This document shows positions 1 to 6,281 of a DNA stretch of 11,876 nt, in pieces. This DNA comes from Gemmatimonadales bacterium UBA1120. Its GTDB lineage: Bacteria > Gemmatimonadota > Gemmatimonadetes > Longimicrobiales > Gaopeijiaceae. The notes under the pieces are model-generated. The model was not told the origin of the DNA, searched no databases, and worked only from the letters and a program-made list of their open reading frames with translations. The stretch lies in contig DCAZ01000103.1 in NCBI GenBank assembly GCA_002313925.1, positions 1 through 11,876 of the forward strand, read 5' to 3'. Numbering within the stretch: position 1 is the first letter of the stretch; each line of letters begins with the position of its first letter. A program made the position numbers and the translations under genes.

Positions 1-2
1 TA

Positions 3-467
3 CCAAGTTCAGCGAAATTTCCACATACAACGGCAGGCGCTACCTGTGTGGGGGCAAGAGATGTGCTATTGGCGTGGAACGTTCTTGTAGCTGGGATCGA
101 TGAAGAACAAGCAAAGGTGATCGCGTCTAAGGTCCGTGAGCGTGACGGTGGGTTTTCAGGTGTTCGGGCTCTTGGACTTTATCTGCACCAGAGGGAACAA
201 GCCCAGATCTCAATGAACATAGAAGACACAATGAGGACCGCGCCCACAGCTGTATACGAAGAGATTACTCAAGCAGTATCTGAGATGGCTGGAGAAATAG
301 TTGAAATTGAAGTGATTGGGATGGCTCCGGACGCCCTTGTGCTTCCAGACTCGGAGAGCAGATTAGACCTCCTTAACCTAGATCCTAAACGGGTCCTATC
401 CTTTCGGGTCAATGAGTATGCGCAAACCCGGGAGGGATGGGTGGAAGTTCCGGAAGATCTGTCGTGA
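3..467 (+). CDS. ftcD: Glutamate formimidoyltransferase, C-terminal part (5' end cut by window)
   Basis: The reading frame is open from the left edge (first full codon at 3) and stops with TGA at 465-467, so the true start lies outside the window. The visible 154 residues carry the family signature TAGATCVGARDVLLAWNV near the left edge, then RERDGGFSGVRALGLYL, QISMN and the EVIGMAPDAL segment typical of the C-terminal half of the transferase. The enzyme moves the formimino group from N-formimino-L-glutamate to tetrahydrofolate in histidine degradation and acts in the cytosol. A GTG at 48 could be mistaken for a start, but it encodes the Val inside the conserved TCVGARDV motif and is internal. 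No cyclodeaminase domain or gene follows. The next strong gene is an unrelated prenyltransferase 140 bases downstream. Family assignment is by motif recognition and is quite secure. The N-terminal half cannot be checked here. Confidence 0.9.
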   Translation, partial: PSSAKFPHTTAGATCVGARDVLLAWNVLVAGIDEEQAKVIASKVRERDGGFSGVRALGLYLHQREQAQISMNIEDTMRTAPTAVYEEITQAVSEMAGEIVEIEVIGMAPDALVLPDSESRLDLLNLDPKRVLSFRVNEYAQTREGWVEVPEDLS

Positions 468-500
468 ATATCCTGTTACCTAGTCGAAAGCCTAGCCACC

Positions 501-623
501 ATGAGTAAAAGGAAGGGTGGGAGAACTTTGAACGAATGTGATGGTGCTCTGAAAGGGTGGAAGTCAAACGGATCCTTTGTCCGGTATGATCTCGGATTTC
601 AATCGTCGTGGGTAAAAGTGTGA
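501..623 (+). CDS. Doubtful 40-codon small ORF between ftcD and the polyprenyl synthetase
   Basis: An ATG at 501 opens a 40-codon frame ending in TGA at 621-623. The peptide is basic at its start (MSKRKGGR), contains two Trp and one Cys, and resembles no family I recognise. It lies in the same frame as ftcD, and no stop occurs between the ftcD stop and this ORF. Its stop overlaps an in-frame GTG of the downstream gene at 620-622 (shared GTGA), the arrangement often seen in translationally coupled genes. Against it, no convincing ribosome binding site precedes the ATG, and an open frame of this length can arise by chance. It is listed only because the overlap bears on the start of the next gene. 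Confidence 0.22.
   Translation: MSKRKGGRTLNECDGALKGWKSNGSFVRYDLGFQSSWVKV
585..590 (+). promoter_or_regulatory. Weak candidate -10 box before the polyprenyl synthetase
   Basis: TATGAT at 585-590 matches the -10 consensus at five of six positions. It sits in the 140-base gap after ftcD, about 18 bases before the GTG at 608 and 30 before the GTG at 620. The best -35 candidate at 16-base spacing (GTCAAA, 563-568) matches only three of six positions. If real, transcription would begin near 597 with a very short leader. Confidence 0.25.
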
Positions 624-1615
624 ACCAACTCGTAAAGTCTCAGCCTCAGGGGCTCTCCTCGATTCAGGATTTGGTCAAAGAGGACCTAGATCTTGTAGCA
701 ACTGAGTTACACCGGATTGTGGTCTCAGATTTTGAACTAATCGATCAGGTGAATGAGCACCTTTTCTTAACACGCGGGAAGCTCTTCCGCCCAACTCTTG
801 TGCTTTTGTCGAGCCGAGTGGGTGGCGAAGTTTCGGATGAGGCGTTGACGTTGGCGGCTGTCGTAGAACTTGTCCATCTAGCGACACTGGTGCATGACGA
901 TGCGGTAGACCACTCAGTTCTCCGGCGTGGGCTTCCTACCGTGAACGCTTCCTGGACCCACCAAGTAGCGATCATCATGGGTGACTACCTTTATTCTCGG
1001 GGAGTTACCGAGCTTGCTAAGCTCGGTAATCTTCCGGCATTGGAAGTACTTGCTCAAGCTGCGAACGAGATGGCTGTGGGCGAAATGCGCCAACTCATGT
1101 CTTACGATGCACTTAGCTTCGGAGAGGACGACTACTACAGGTTGATAGGATCTAAGACTGCATCACTCATGTCAGCGGCCTGTGCAATGGGTGCTCTAGC
1201 AGGCATTCCGAGCTATCAGTCTCAGCTTGCTAAATATGGCAATCACCTTGGGATGGCATTCCAGATAGCTGATGACCTTCTCGACTATACGGCTTGTGAG
1301 ACGATTACAGGTAAGCCGAGTGGCCAAGATCTACGTGAGCATAAGGTTACACTCCCATTGGTCGGGGCACTCGCGAATACCACGGAAGGTGAGCATCGTC
1401 AGGTAAGGTCTTTTTTCGATACTGCTAACCCATCAGATGAGGACATCTCAAGGATTATTGGGATTGTTGAAGAGAGAGGGGGGCTAGAGTACGCTCGAGT
1501 GCACGCAGATCGCTGCGCGCAAATGGCTCAGTCCTCGCTGTTGGGACTCTCCGAGGACCCAGCCCTCAGTGCTTTAAGTGATGCAGTGAGCTGGGTCGTG
1601 GATCGTCAACGATGA
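608..1615 (+). CDS. ispB: Long-chain trans-polyprenyl diphosphate synthase (IspB/octaprenyl type)
   Basis: This is a polyprenyl synthetase family enzyme that extends an allylic diphosphate with isopentenyl diphosphate units, probably making the side chain of the respiratory quinone. The 335 residues carry GKLFRP (57-62, substrate binding), the first Asp-rich motif DDAVD (97-101), MGDYLYSRG (124-132), KT (183-184), the second Asp-rich motif DDLLD (222-226) and GKPSGQDL with a following Lys (235-246). The residue five places before the first motif is Ala rather than a bulky aromatic, which is usual for long-chain products. Exact chain length cannot be read from sequence. The start is uncertain: GTG at 608 follows an in-frame TGA at 587, and a second in-frame GTG at 620 overlaps the stop of a possible small ORF. 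Neither has a clear ribosome binding site. The DUF4321-like gene begins ten bases downstream. Confidence 0.92.
   Translation: MGKSVNQLVKSQPQGLSSIQDLVKEDLDLVATELHRIVVSDFELIDQVNEHLFLTRGKLFRPTLVLLSSRVGGEVSDEALTLAAVVELVHLATLVHDDAVDHSVLRRGLPTVNASWTHQVAIIMGDYLYSRGVTELAKLGNLPALEVLAQAANEMAVGEMRQLMSYDALSFGEDDYYRLIGSKTASLMSAACAMGALAGIPSYQSQLAKYGNHLGMAFQIADDLLDYTACETITGKPSGQDLREHKVTLPLVGALANTTEGEHRQVRSFFDTANPSDEDISRIIGIVEERGGLEYARVHADRCAQMAQSSLLGLSEDPALSALSDAVSWVVDRQR
1005..1029 (+). repeat. Perfect 11-bp inverted repeat inside ispB
   Basis: The arms TTACCGAGCTT (1005-1015) and AAGCTCGGTAA (1019-1029) are perfect reverse complements around a three-base GCT loop, so mRNA and DNA could form a tight hairpin. 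It lies within the coding sequence just after the MGDYLYSRG motif and encodes VTELAKLGN. No T run follows, so it is not an intrinsic terminator. Confidence 0.6.
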
Positions 1616-1624
1616 AGCCTGGTT

Positions 1625-1903
1625 ATGCTTGTTGACACTAGGAGGCGGAGTATCGTTCGCCTCATTTGGACTTTAGTATTGGGATTATTCCTCGGTGGAC
1701 TATTCACAAAGCTGTCGGAGTGGTTCTTGCCTGATAGTGCAGCTAGGGATTTTCTGACCACGTCAGTCGAAGCTTCACTCGGTCCTTTGTCGGTCGACTT
1801 AGTAGCTATTGCATTCACACTGGGTCCGATCTCGATTACCCTGAATGTGCTAACATTGGTCGGGATCTCGGTTGTTGCGATGATTACACGATCATTGATC
1901 TGA
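1625..1903 (+). CDS. Small membrane protein, DUF4321-like
   Basis: A 92-residue protein with a basic N-terminus (RRRSIVR) and a first hydrophobic helix at about 12-30 containing GLFLGGLF. A loop with LPDSAARDFL follows, then the segment GPLSVDLVAIAFTLG and a second hydrophobic helix at about 70-90. This two-helix layout with the central G-P-x-x-x-D-L segment fits the uncharacterised DUF4321 family of small inner-membrane proteins; I assign it by overall pattern. It starts ten bases after ispB and lies 72 bases before tatA, so it is probably co-transcribed with ispB. The ATG at 1625 has only a weak upstream ribosome binding site, so translation may depend on termination of ispB. The function of the family is not known, and none is proposed here. 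Confidence 0.72.
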   Translation: MLVDTRRRSIVRLIWTLVLGLFLGGLFTKLSEWFLPDSAARDFLTTSVEASLGPLSVDLVAIAFTLGPISITLNVLTLVGISVVAMITRSLI

Positions 1904-1944
1904 TCATTTGCTTTCGAAAGTATGAAGAAGCTAAGAGAAACTTG

Positions 1945-1959
1945 CGGGGCTAAGCCCCG
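1945..1959 (+). promoter_or_regulatory. GC-rich hairpin directly before the tatA ribosome binding site
   Basis: CGGGGC (1945-1950) and GCCCCG (1954-1959) pair perfectly around a TAA loop. The stem ends two bases before the GGAGGT Shine-Dalgarno sequence (1962-1967) of tatA. No T run follows, so termination is unlikely. Stabilising the 5' end of a processed tatA message or modulating ribosome access are possible roles, both inferred. Confidence 0.5.
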
Positions 1960-1975
1960 ATGGAGGTTCTGAGAT

Positions 1976-2257
1976 ATGGGTTTCGGTGGATTTGGAATGT
2001 GGGAAATGATTTTGATCTTCACGGTCGTATTGCTGATGTTCGGAGCAAAGCGACTGCCAGAAATAGGATCGTCACTTGGAAAGGGGATCCGGGAATTCAA
2101 GAGTTCTGTTAGCGAGATTAAGACCGAGCTCGAGCATCCCGATCGGCAGATCCATAAGACGACTTACCCACCCGGAGAGACCGAAGACGAGGAGGATCAG
2201 GGTGATGAAGATGACTCCGCGATAGAAGATGGGCCAAGGAGCTTAAGCGACGACTGA
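1976..2257 (+). CDS. tatA: Sec-independent translocase subunit TatA
   Basis: This is the pore-forming subunit of the twin-arginine translocase, which exports folded proteins across the inner membrane together with TatC. The 93-residue protein has a glycine-rich start, a short transmembrane helix (about 8-22) carrying the polar Glu10, the conserved Phe22-Gly23 hinge, and an amphipathic helix beginning KRLPEIGSSLGKGIREFK. From about residue 60 the tail is strongly acidic (EDEEDQGDEDD). The length is normal for TatA/E. The ATG at 1976 is supported by GGAGGT at 1962-1967 with eight bases of spacing. No tatB or tatC is present in the window, so the partner genes must lie elsewhere. It is the last gene of the rightward unit and is followed by the strong terminator at 2283-2333. 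Confidence 0.94.
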   Translation: MGFGGFGMWEMILIFTVVLLMFGAKRLPEIGSSLGKGIREFKSSVSEIKTELEHPDRQIHKTTYPPGETEDEEDQGDEDDSAIEDGPRSLSDD

Positions 2258-2282
2258 CCAACGGGTGCCCCATAACCGAAAG

Positions 2283-2333
2283 AAAATCAGGGCTGAGACA
2301 TTAGAAAGCATAATGTCTCAGCCCTGATTTTTT
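2283..2333. terminator. Bidirectional intrinsic terminator between tatA and ppiD
   Basis: Two perfectly complementary 21-base arms (2283-2303 and 2311-2331) enclose a seven-base loop (GAAAGCA). The core GC stem is TCAGGGCTGAGACA with its complement. On the plus strand the stem runs into six T residues (2328-2333), and the A run at the left arm gives the equivalent T run on the minus strand. The hairpin sits between the converging 3' ends of tatA (stop at 2257) and ppiD (stop at 2359), so it can end transcription from both sides. Confidence 0.93.
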
Positions 2334-2358
2334 CTATTGGTACCCCAGCATCCTCTTT

Positions 2359-4188
2359 CTAGAACATCATAGGCAGTTGAACGACATCTTCATCGGCCGG
2401 GGCGAGCACTTCATCGCGACGATCTACAATTCGAGCTGCGGTCCGAAGTGCATCGATCCACTCTTGTAGGCGTTGTTGTTGCAGAATCAATACTTGAGTT
2501 TGTCGCTGTTCGACTCGCTGACTAATCCAAGCCGCAGAGTCGGCAGGGACATAACCGACCAAATCTAGAATAAACGCGTTCGTAGGTGTCGTGACCACTT
2601 CACTGACTTCGCCAGATCGGAGCCCAAAGGCTGCTCCAATGGCAGTATTTTGCCTACCTAGTCCTGGAACAAAGCTACTGCGCGAGAACAGTCCGGTATC
2701 ACGTATTTCTAGTCCCAAGTCTGCTGCGATGTCTTCAAGTGTTTCCCCGGAGCGGATTCGTGCCACGGCTGCCTGACCGTCAATCCTGGCCTGCGACATT
2801 TTGCTCTCGAATAATAGGGTAGACTCGATCGCAGCCTGTGCCTGTTCCAAAGGCAAGACCCCTTCGGGTTCAGAGCTCACCAATTCCAGCATATAGAAAG
2901 CCTGTGCTGTCTCGAAGACAGGGCTGATGTCGCCGGCTGAAGCCTCCTCAAATACCCAATCGGCTCCTTCCGAAATCTGTCCGGCTCCTACGAGGAACGG
3001 AAAGTTCTGTGAGATGTCTACGGTTTGAACACTGACACTCGCCGTGGTGCCTACGTCTTCCATCACCATTGACTCTCCTAGATCCTCGATCGAATCAGCC
3101 AGAGTCAATAGGGCAATCTCGCTTTCGTCAGTGCGCTCTATTGGAACTAGGATATGTCGCGCTTGAGCACTGTCTTGGCCCCACCGCTCCTGGATTTCGA
3201 TGACGTGGAATCCAAAGGCGGTTTGTATCGGATCTGTAAGCTCTCCTGCTGGAGTTGAGAAGACAGTGCTGTCAAAAGCTCCAGTCATTCTGCCTTTCGG
3301 AAATACCCCGAGTTCTCCACCTAACTGGGCACTTCCTTGATCTGCCGAGGCTTGTTGAGCGGTTTCTGCGAAGTCTGCTCCATCCAATAGCTCCTGCCGA
3401 ATTTCGACGGCTCGCTCGCCTGATGCCGCTGTGTCAGCAGTCGTTGGGGTCTTATCTAAGACAACGACCTTCACGGCTGCTCTCGCGGGAACCTCGAATT
3501 CCTCCTGTTGATCTCGGTAATAGTCTTCGATGTCAGAATCAGGAATTGAGAATTGCCCATCTTCGTAGCGGTTAGCAGGATCGAAGGCCAGATAGCGAAC
3601 TTCAACCTGTTCATTTTGATCATTCCAGAGTTGCCAAAGTTCAGCATCACTCAGGTAAATCCCTGCTGACACCTGCCTGAGCAGCTTGCCCCGAGGGATC
3701 ACGTCCCGATAGTACGCTTCCAGAAGGAGAAGTTGCTCAGGTGGTAAGGTGGCCAAGAATATTTGGTAGCCGTTGAAGTCGAACTGTCCTTCCTCATCCG
3801 TAAACTGCGGGCGTAGCTCACCAGGGGGACTCAGCAGCGCTGCTTGGCTAATCTCCAGATCACTTACTCCAATGCCGCGGCGTCGGAGTTCCTGGCGGAT
3901 CAAAAGTTGGTTCACCACTTCATCGAATGCTGCATCCTCTATTTCCGTATTCTGCTGAGAGGAAATAGGCTCTTCTTGCGAGGCTTGAATTTCGTCATAG
4001 AGGTTCCGGTATGCCGCCATATACTCAGTATACATTACTGCATCTGAGTTAACTCGACCGATCTCACCCAGGCCACCAGAAGTCTGGCCGGTGATATCCA
4101 TCCCCCACTGGAAGACCATGAGAGCGACGAACGCGAATGCAGTAACAAGCATGATCGGTTTCGTCGCCTGTCGCATCTGACGCATCAT
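2359..4188 (-). CDS. ppiD: Membrane-anchored periplasmic chaperone, PpiD/SurA-type parvulin isomerase
   Basis: PpiD-type proteins are anchored in the inner membrane and help newly exported polypeptides fold in the periplasm. From the ATG at 4188 the protein has 609 residues, close to the usual PpiD length. A basic start (MMRQMRQATKP) leads into one transmembrane helix at about 11-29, followed by a helical SurA_N-like region (about 70-210). A parvulin region (about 235-335) contains LGGELGVFPKGRMTGAF and FGFHVIEIQER. A second parvulin-like segment starts with ARHILVPIE (343-351), and a third partial one (about 499-550) contains FGLRSGEVSEVV. The C-terminus is rich in Gln and Arg. The frame extends upstream to a TTG at 4275, adding 29 residues including a hydrophobic stretch. 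I prefer 4188 because the basic stretch then directly precedes the membrane helix. An AGGG lies 12 bases before that ATG. The gene converges with tatA and diverges from the TPR-aroQ operon. Confidence 0.9.
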   Translation of the reverse strand: MMRQMRQATKPIMLVTAFAFVALMVFQWGMDITGQTSGGLGEIGRVNSDAVMYTEYMAAYRNLYDEIQASQEEPISSQQNTEIEDAAFDEVVNQLLIRQELRRRGIGVSDLEISQAALLSPPGELRPQFTDEEGQFDFNGYQIFLATLPPEQLLLLEAYYRDVIPRGKLLRQVSAGIYLSDAELWQLWNDQNEQVEVRYLAFDPANRYEDGQFSIPDSDIEDYYRDQQEEFEVPARAAVKVVVLDKTPTTADTAASGERAVEIRQELLDGADFAETAQQASADQGSAQLGGELGVFPKGRMTGAFDSTVFSTPAGELTDPIQTAFGFHVIEIQERWGQDSAQARHILVPIERTDESEIALLTLADSIEDLGESMVMEDVGTTASVSVQTVDISQNFPFLVGAGQISEGADWVFEEASAGDISPVFETAQAFYMLELVSSEPEGVLPLEQAQAAIESTLLFESKMSQARIDGQAAVARIRSGETLEDIAADLGLEIRDTGLFSRSSFVPGLGRQNTAIGAAFGLRSGEVSEVVTTPTNAFILDLVGYVPADSAAWISQRVEQRQTQVLILQQQRLQEWIDALRTAARIVDRRDEVLAPADEDVVQLPMMF

Positions 4189-4330
4189 AACAAAGCGTTT
4201 CCCTGGAAACCTGGGATAAGCGAAAAGCACTAATAAACGAACGAGAACGATAACCGCTCCCTGAGCACCTCTCAACGGAAGCCCTAGCGGAAACCTTCAC
4301 AAGGGGATCATGTCTCCACTATCTCCGTGG

Positions 4331-4358
4331 ATTATCCCTAACCTTAGCTCGTTGACAC
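4331..4358 (-). promoter_or_regulatory. Candidate ppiD promoter (minus strand)
   Basis: Read on the minus strand, GTGTCA (4358-4353) is followed after 16 bases by GATAAT (4336-4331), four and five matches to the -35 and -10 consensus. Transcription would start near 4324 and leave a leader of about 135 bases to the ATG at 4188. The -35 hexamer overlaps that of the opposing promoter on the plus strand. Confidence 0.35.
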
Positions 4359-4381
4359 TATTTCCAAGATATTCGTATTTT
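4352..4381 (+). promoter_or_regulatory. Sigma-70-type promoter for the TPR-aroQ-efp-acc operon
   Basis: A perfect TTGACA (4352-4357) is followed after 18 bases by TATTTT (4376-4381). This predicts a start near 4388 and a leader of about 50 bases to the TTG at 4439. It lies in the roughly 250-base divergent region between ppiD and the TPR gene, where I see no other gene. No operator repeat or riboswitch fold is apparent in the leader. Confidence 0.6.
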
Positions 4382-4438
4382 TCGCTGCACCAGTAGTCAT
4401 ACTGCGAGTTTCCTCTTTTCCTCGTTTTCGGAGTCTCT

Positions 4439-4765
4439 TTGTCTGATTCACTCGAAGTTCAGATTGAGGCGGAAAGGGTTCGCAGTAGTACGGGGCCGGA
4501 ACACTCCGAGCCGATCCAAACACGCACGATGGCTGAACTCTTTGTCCAACAAGGATCGATCGGAAAGGCTATCGAGATTTTCCGACAACTCGCTAGCCTA
4601 GATCCGGATGATGCCTTACTTCGTGCACGGCTGGCTGAACTTGAAGACGAAGTTGAAAATCCACAGGCGTCGAGTGAAGAGATTGTGGAGGATGGTTTGA
4701 CGATTGGATTGTACTTCCAAAACCTATTGGAGTTTGACCCTACAACCGAACCAGACGATTCATGA
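4439..4765 (+). CDS. Small tetratricopeptide-repeat protein, function unknown
   Basis: A 108-residue, acidic, soluble protein. Residues of about 30-70 form one clear TPR-like helical hairpin: TMAELFVQQGSIGKAIEIFR, then a second helix with LDPDDALLRARLAELEDEV. The remaining C-terminal part (about 75-108) is acidic with a short hydrophobic patch (TIGLYFQNLLEF). No signal peptide or membrane helix is seen. The start is a TTG at 4439, supported by GGAG at 4430-4433 with five bases of spacing; an in-frame TAG at 4394 limits upstream extension. The stop overlaps the aroQ start by four bases (ATGA, 4762-4765), which implies translational coupling. TPR segments mediate protein-protein contacts, but the partner cannot be inferred. 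It is the first gene of the operon. Confidence 0.75.
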   Translation: MSDSLEVQIEAERVRSSTGPEHSEPIQTRTMAELFVQQGSIGKAIEIFRQLASLDPDDALLRARLAELEDEVENPQASSEEIVEDGLTIGLYFQNLLEFDPTTEPDDS

Positions 4766-5196
4766 AAATTGCAGTCATTCACGGTCCGAATCTCCGGTCA
4801 CTGGGTAAGAGGGAGCCGGAGGTTTATGGGACCGACACACTTGAAGATATCAATGACCACTTGCAGAAAACGGCAAATGAGTTGGGAGTTGAGATTACGG
4901 TGTTCCAGTCTAACCATGAAGGTGAATTGATTGATTATATTGAGCGCATGGCTCCGGAGGTTGAGGGCTTCTTAATTAATCCAGGTGCGTACACTCATAC
5001 TTCAATCGCGCTTAGGGACGCTTTCGTGGGTGTGGAGAGGTCTTTCGTTGAGGTTCACCTTTCGAATACCACAGCCCGTGAGCGTTTTCGCCGGCATTCT
5101 TATCTTGCCCCTGTTGCTGCGGGTATGGTTTATGGCTTTGGCCTCCATAGCTATCTTCTAGGCCTTCAAGGCCTTGTGGCTAAGTTACAGCGGTAG
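4762..5196 (+). CDS. aroQ: 3-Dehydroquinate dehydratase, type II
   Basis: This enzyme catalyses the third step of the shikimate pathway, dehydrating 3-dehydroquinate to 3-dehydroshikimate by the anti-elimination route of the dodecameric type II family. The 144 residues match the family length. Visible active-site features are GPN (8-10), Arg17 and catalytic Tyr22 in KREPEVYG, Asn73 and His79 in NPGAYTH, His99 and Asn102 in EVHLSN, and Arg110/Arg111 in ERFRRHSYLAPVAAG. All expected catalytic residues are present, so it should be active. Its ATG overlaps the TPR gene stop (ATGA). A gap of 52 bases separates it from efp. The aroQ-efp-accB-accC order is known from many bacteria. The peptidase gene pepQ, often found between aroQ and efp, is absent here. 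Confidence 0.97.
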   Translation: MKIAVIHGPNLRSLGKREPEVYGTDTLEDINDHLQKTANELGVEITVFQSNHEGELIDYIERMAPEVEGFLINPGAYTHTSIALRDAFVGVERSFVEVHLSNTTARERFRRHSYLAPVAAGMVYGFGLHSYLLGLQGLVAKLQR

Positions 5197-5248
5197 AGAT
5201 TCTTAATCGTCCACTGGCAAAAGACTAGACTTCCAGAAGCGAGGCTGC

Positions 5249-5815
5249 ATGGCGAGCACCGCTGATTTCCGAAACGGAATGGTTCTCGACATTGATGGGA
5301 ACCTCTGGGCGATTACCTACTTTCAGCATGTAAAGCCGGGCAAGGGAGGTGCTTTTGTACGCACCAAGCTCAAGAACGTGCTTTCAGGTGCCGTTGTCGA
5401 TAAGACCTACAGAGCGGGTGAAAAGGTCAATGATATCCGGCTAGAGCGGCATCCAGTGAATTACAGCTATACTGATGGTGACCTGTATTACTTCATGGAC
5501 ACCGGTACGTATGAGATGATCCCAATCGCCCGTGATCTCCTCGGTGAAGACCAATTGAGATATCTCAAGGAAAACATGGAGTGTGAGGGGTTGGTCCACG
5601 ATGGAGCTGTGATTAGCGTGGAGCTACCCCAATTTGTAGAGCTCCTAGTTACTAAGACTGATCCAGGATTCAAGGGGGATACCGCACAAGGCGCTACTAA
5701 GGGTGCGATGCTTGAAACCGGAGTTGAGATTCAAGTGCCGCTTTTCGTCGAAGAGGGTGACATCCTAAAAATTGATCGTCGGGAAGACAAATACTTGTCG
5801 CGGGTAAATAAATGA
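5249..5815 (+). CDS. efp: Translation elongation factor P
   Basis: EF-P binds between the P and E sites of the ribosome and relieves stalling at consecutive proline codons. The 188-residue protein has the standard three-domain layout: a KOW-like N-terminal domain (1-65), an OB domain beginning near RHPVNYSYTDGDLYYFMD, and a C-terminal OB domain with GDTAQGATKGAMLETG and DILKIDRREDKYLSRV. The tip loop reads KPGKGGA with Lys32 at the modified position, so a lysine-type modification (for example EpmA-like beta-lysylation) is expected rather than arginine rhamnosylation. No modification enzyme gene is in this window. The ATG at 5249 follows GAGG (5241-5244) with four bases of spacing. The stop overlaps the accB start (ATGA, 5812-5815), implying coupled translation. 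Confidence 0.98.
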   Translation: MASTADFRNGMVLDIDGNLWAITYFQHVKPGKGGAFVRTKLKNVLSGAVVDKTYRAGEKVNDIRLERHPVNYSYTDGDLYYFMDTGTYEMIPIARDLLGEDQLRYLKENMECEGLVHDGAVISVELPQFVELLVTKTDPGFKGDTAQGATKGAMLETGVEIQVPLFVEEGDILKIDRREDKYLSRVNK

Positions 5816-6270
5816 TTGATCCAGATCTAATCGAGCGCCTTATAAAGGTTCTCGATGATAGCGATATCGACTCGCTAGAAATCGAACGTGGTGGCACCCG
5901 TATCCGGCTAGGGAAAACTCCAATCCATCCGGTTACTGTTGGGTCACCAGCTTCCCAAGATGTGCAAGATGTTTCTGCAGATCCTCTGGTTCAGGATTCA
6001 CCAACTAGTTTCGATGCGAAGTCGGGTAACCTGATTGAAGTAACCTCACCGATGGTAGGTACATTTTACTCAACCCCTACTCCGGATGCTCCCTCCTACG
6101 TGGAAATTGGTGCTGAGGTCAAGCCTGGAGATGGGCTCTGTATCATCGAAGCCATGAAATTGATGAACGAGTTGGAATCAGAGGTAGCAGGCACCATTGT
6201 CGAAATCTGCGTGGAGAACGCCCAGCCAGTCGAATATGGTCAGGTACTCTTCCTCGTGGATCCGGCCTAG
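5812..6270 (+). CDS. accB: Biotin carboxyl carrier protein of acetyl-CoA carboxylase
   Basis: AccB carries biotin between the biotin carboxylase and carboxyltransferase of acetyl-CoA carboxylase, the committed step of fatty acid synthesis. The 152 residues begin with the typical helical segment MIDPDLIERLIKVLDDSDI and the basic IERGGTRIRLGK, followed by a linker of about 40 residues (38-75) that is low in structure. The biotinyl domain (about 76-152) has SPMVGTFYSTP, the biotinylation site EAMKLMNE with Lys116, and a closing VEYGQVLFLVDP. The start overlaps efp by four bases, and accC starts 11 bases after its stop. This adjacency with accC is the standard arrangement and supports balanced expression of the two subunits. 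Confidence 0.97.
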   Translation: MIDPDLIERLIKVLDDSDIDSLEIERGGTRIRLGKTPIHPVTVGSPASQDVQDVSADPLVQDSPTSFDAKSGNLIEVTSPMVGTFYSTPTPDAPSYVEIGAEVKPGDGLCIIEAMKLMNELESEVAGTIVEICVENAQPVEYGQVLFLVDPA

Positions 6271-6281
6271 CCAAGGCACCC

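Noticed and set aside
1606..2100. Minus-strand open frame of 164 codons opposite the DUF4321 gene and tatA
   Set aside because: It overlaps two well-supported plus-strand genes, shows no domain and has no ribosome binding site I can defend.
4189..4275. Upstream extension of ppiD to a TTG codon
   Set aside because: It adds a hydrophobic stretch before the basic start that normally precedes the PpiD anchor and lacks a clear ribosome binding site. The ATG at 4188 is preferred.
5159..5175. AGGCCTT repeated with an almost palindromic centre near the aroQ 3' end
   Set aside because: The loop would be one base, too tight for a hairpin, and the site lies within conserved coding sequence. It is probably chance.
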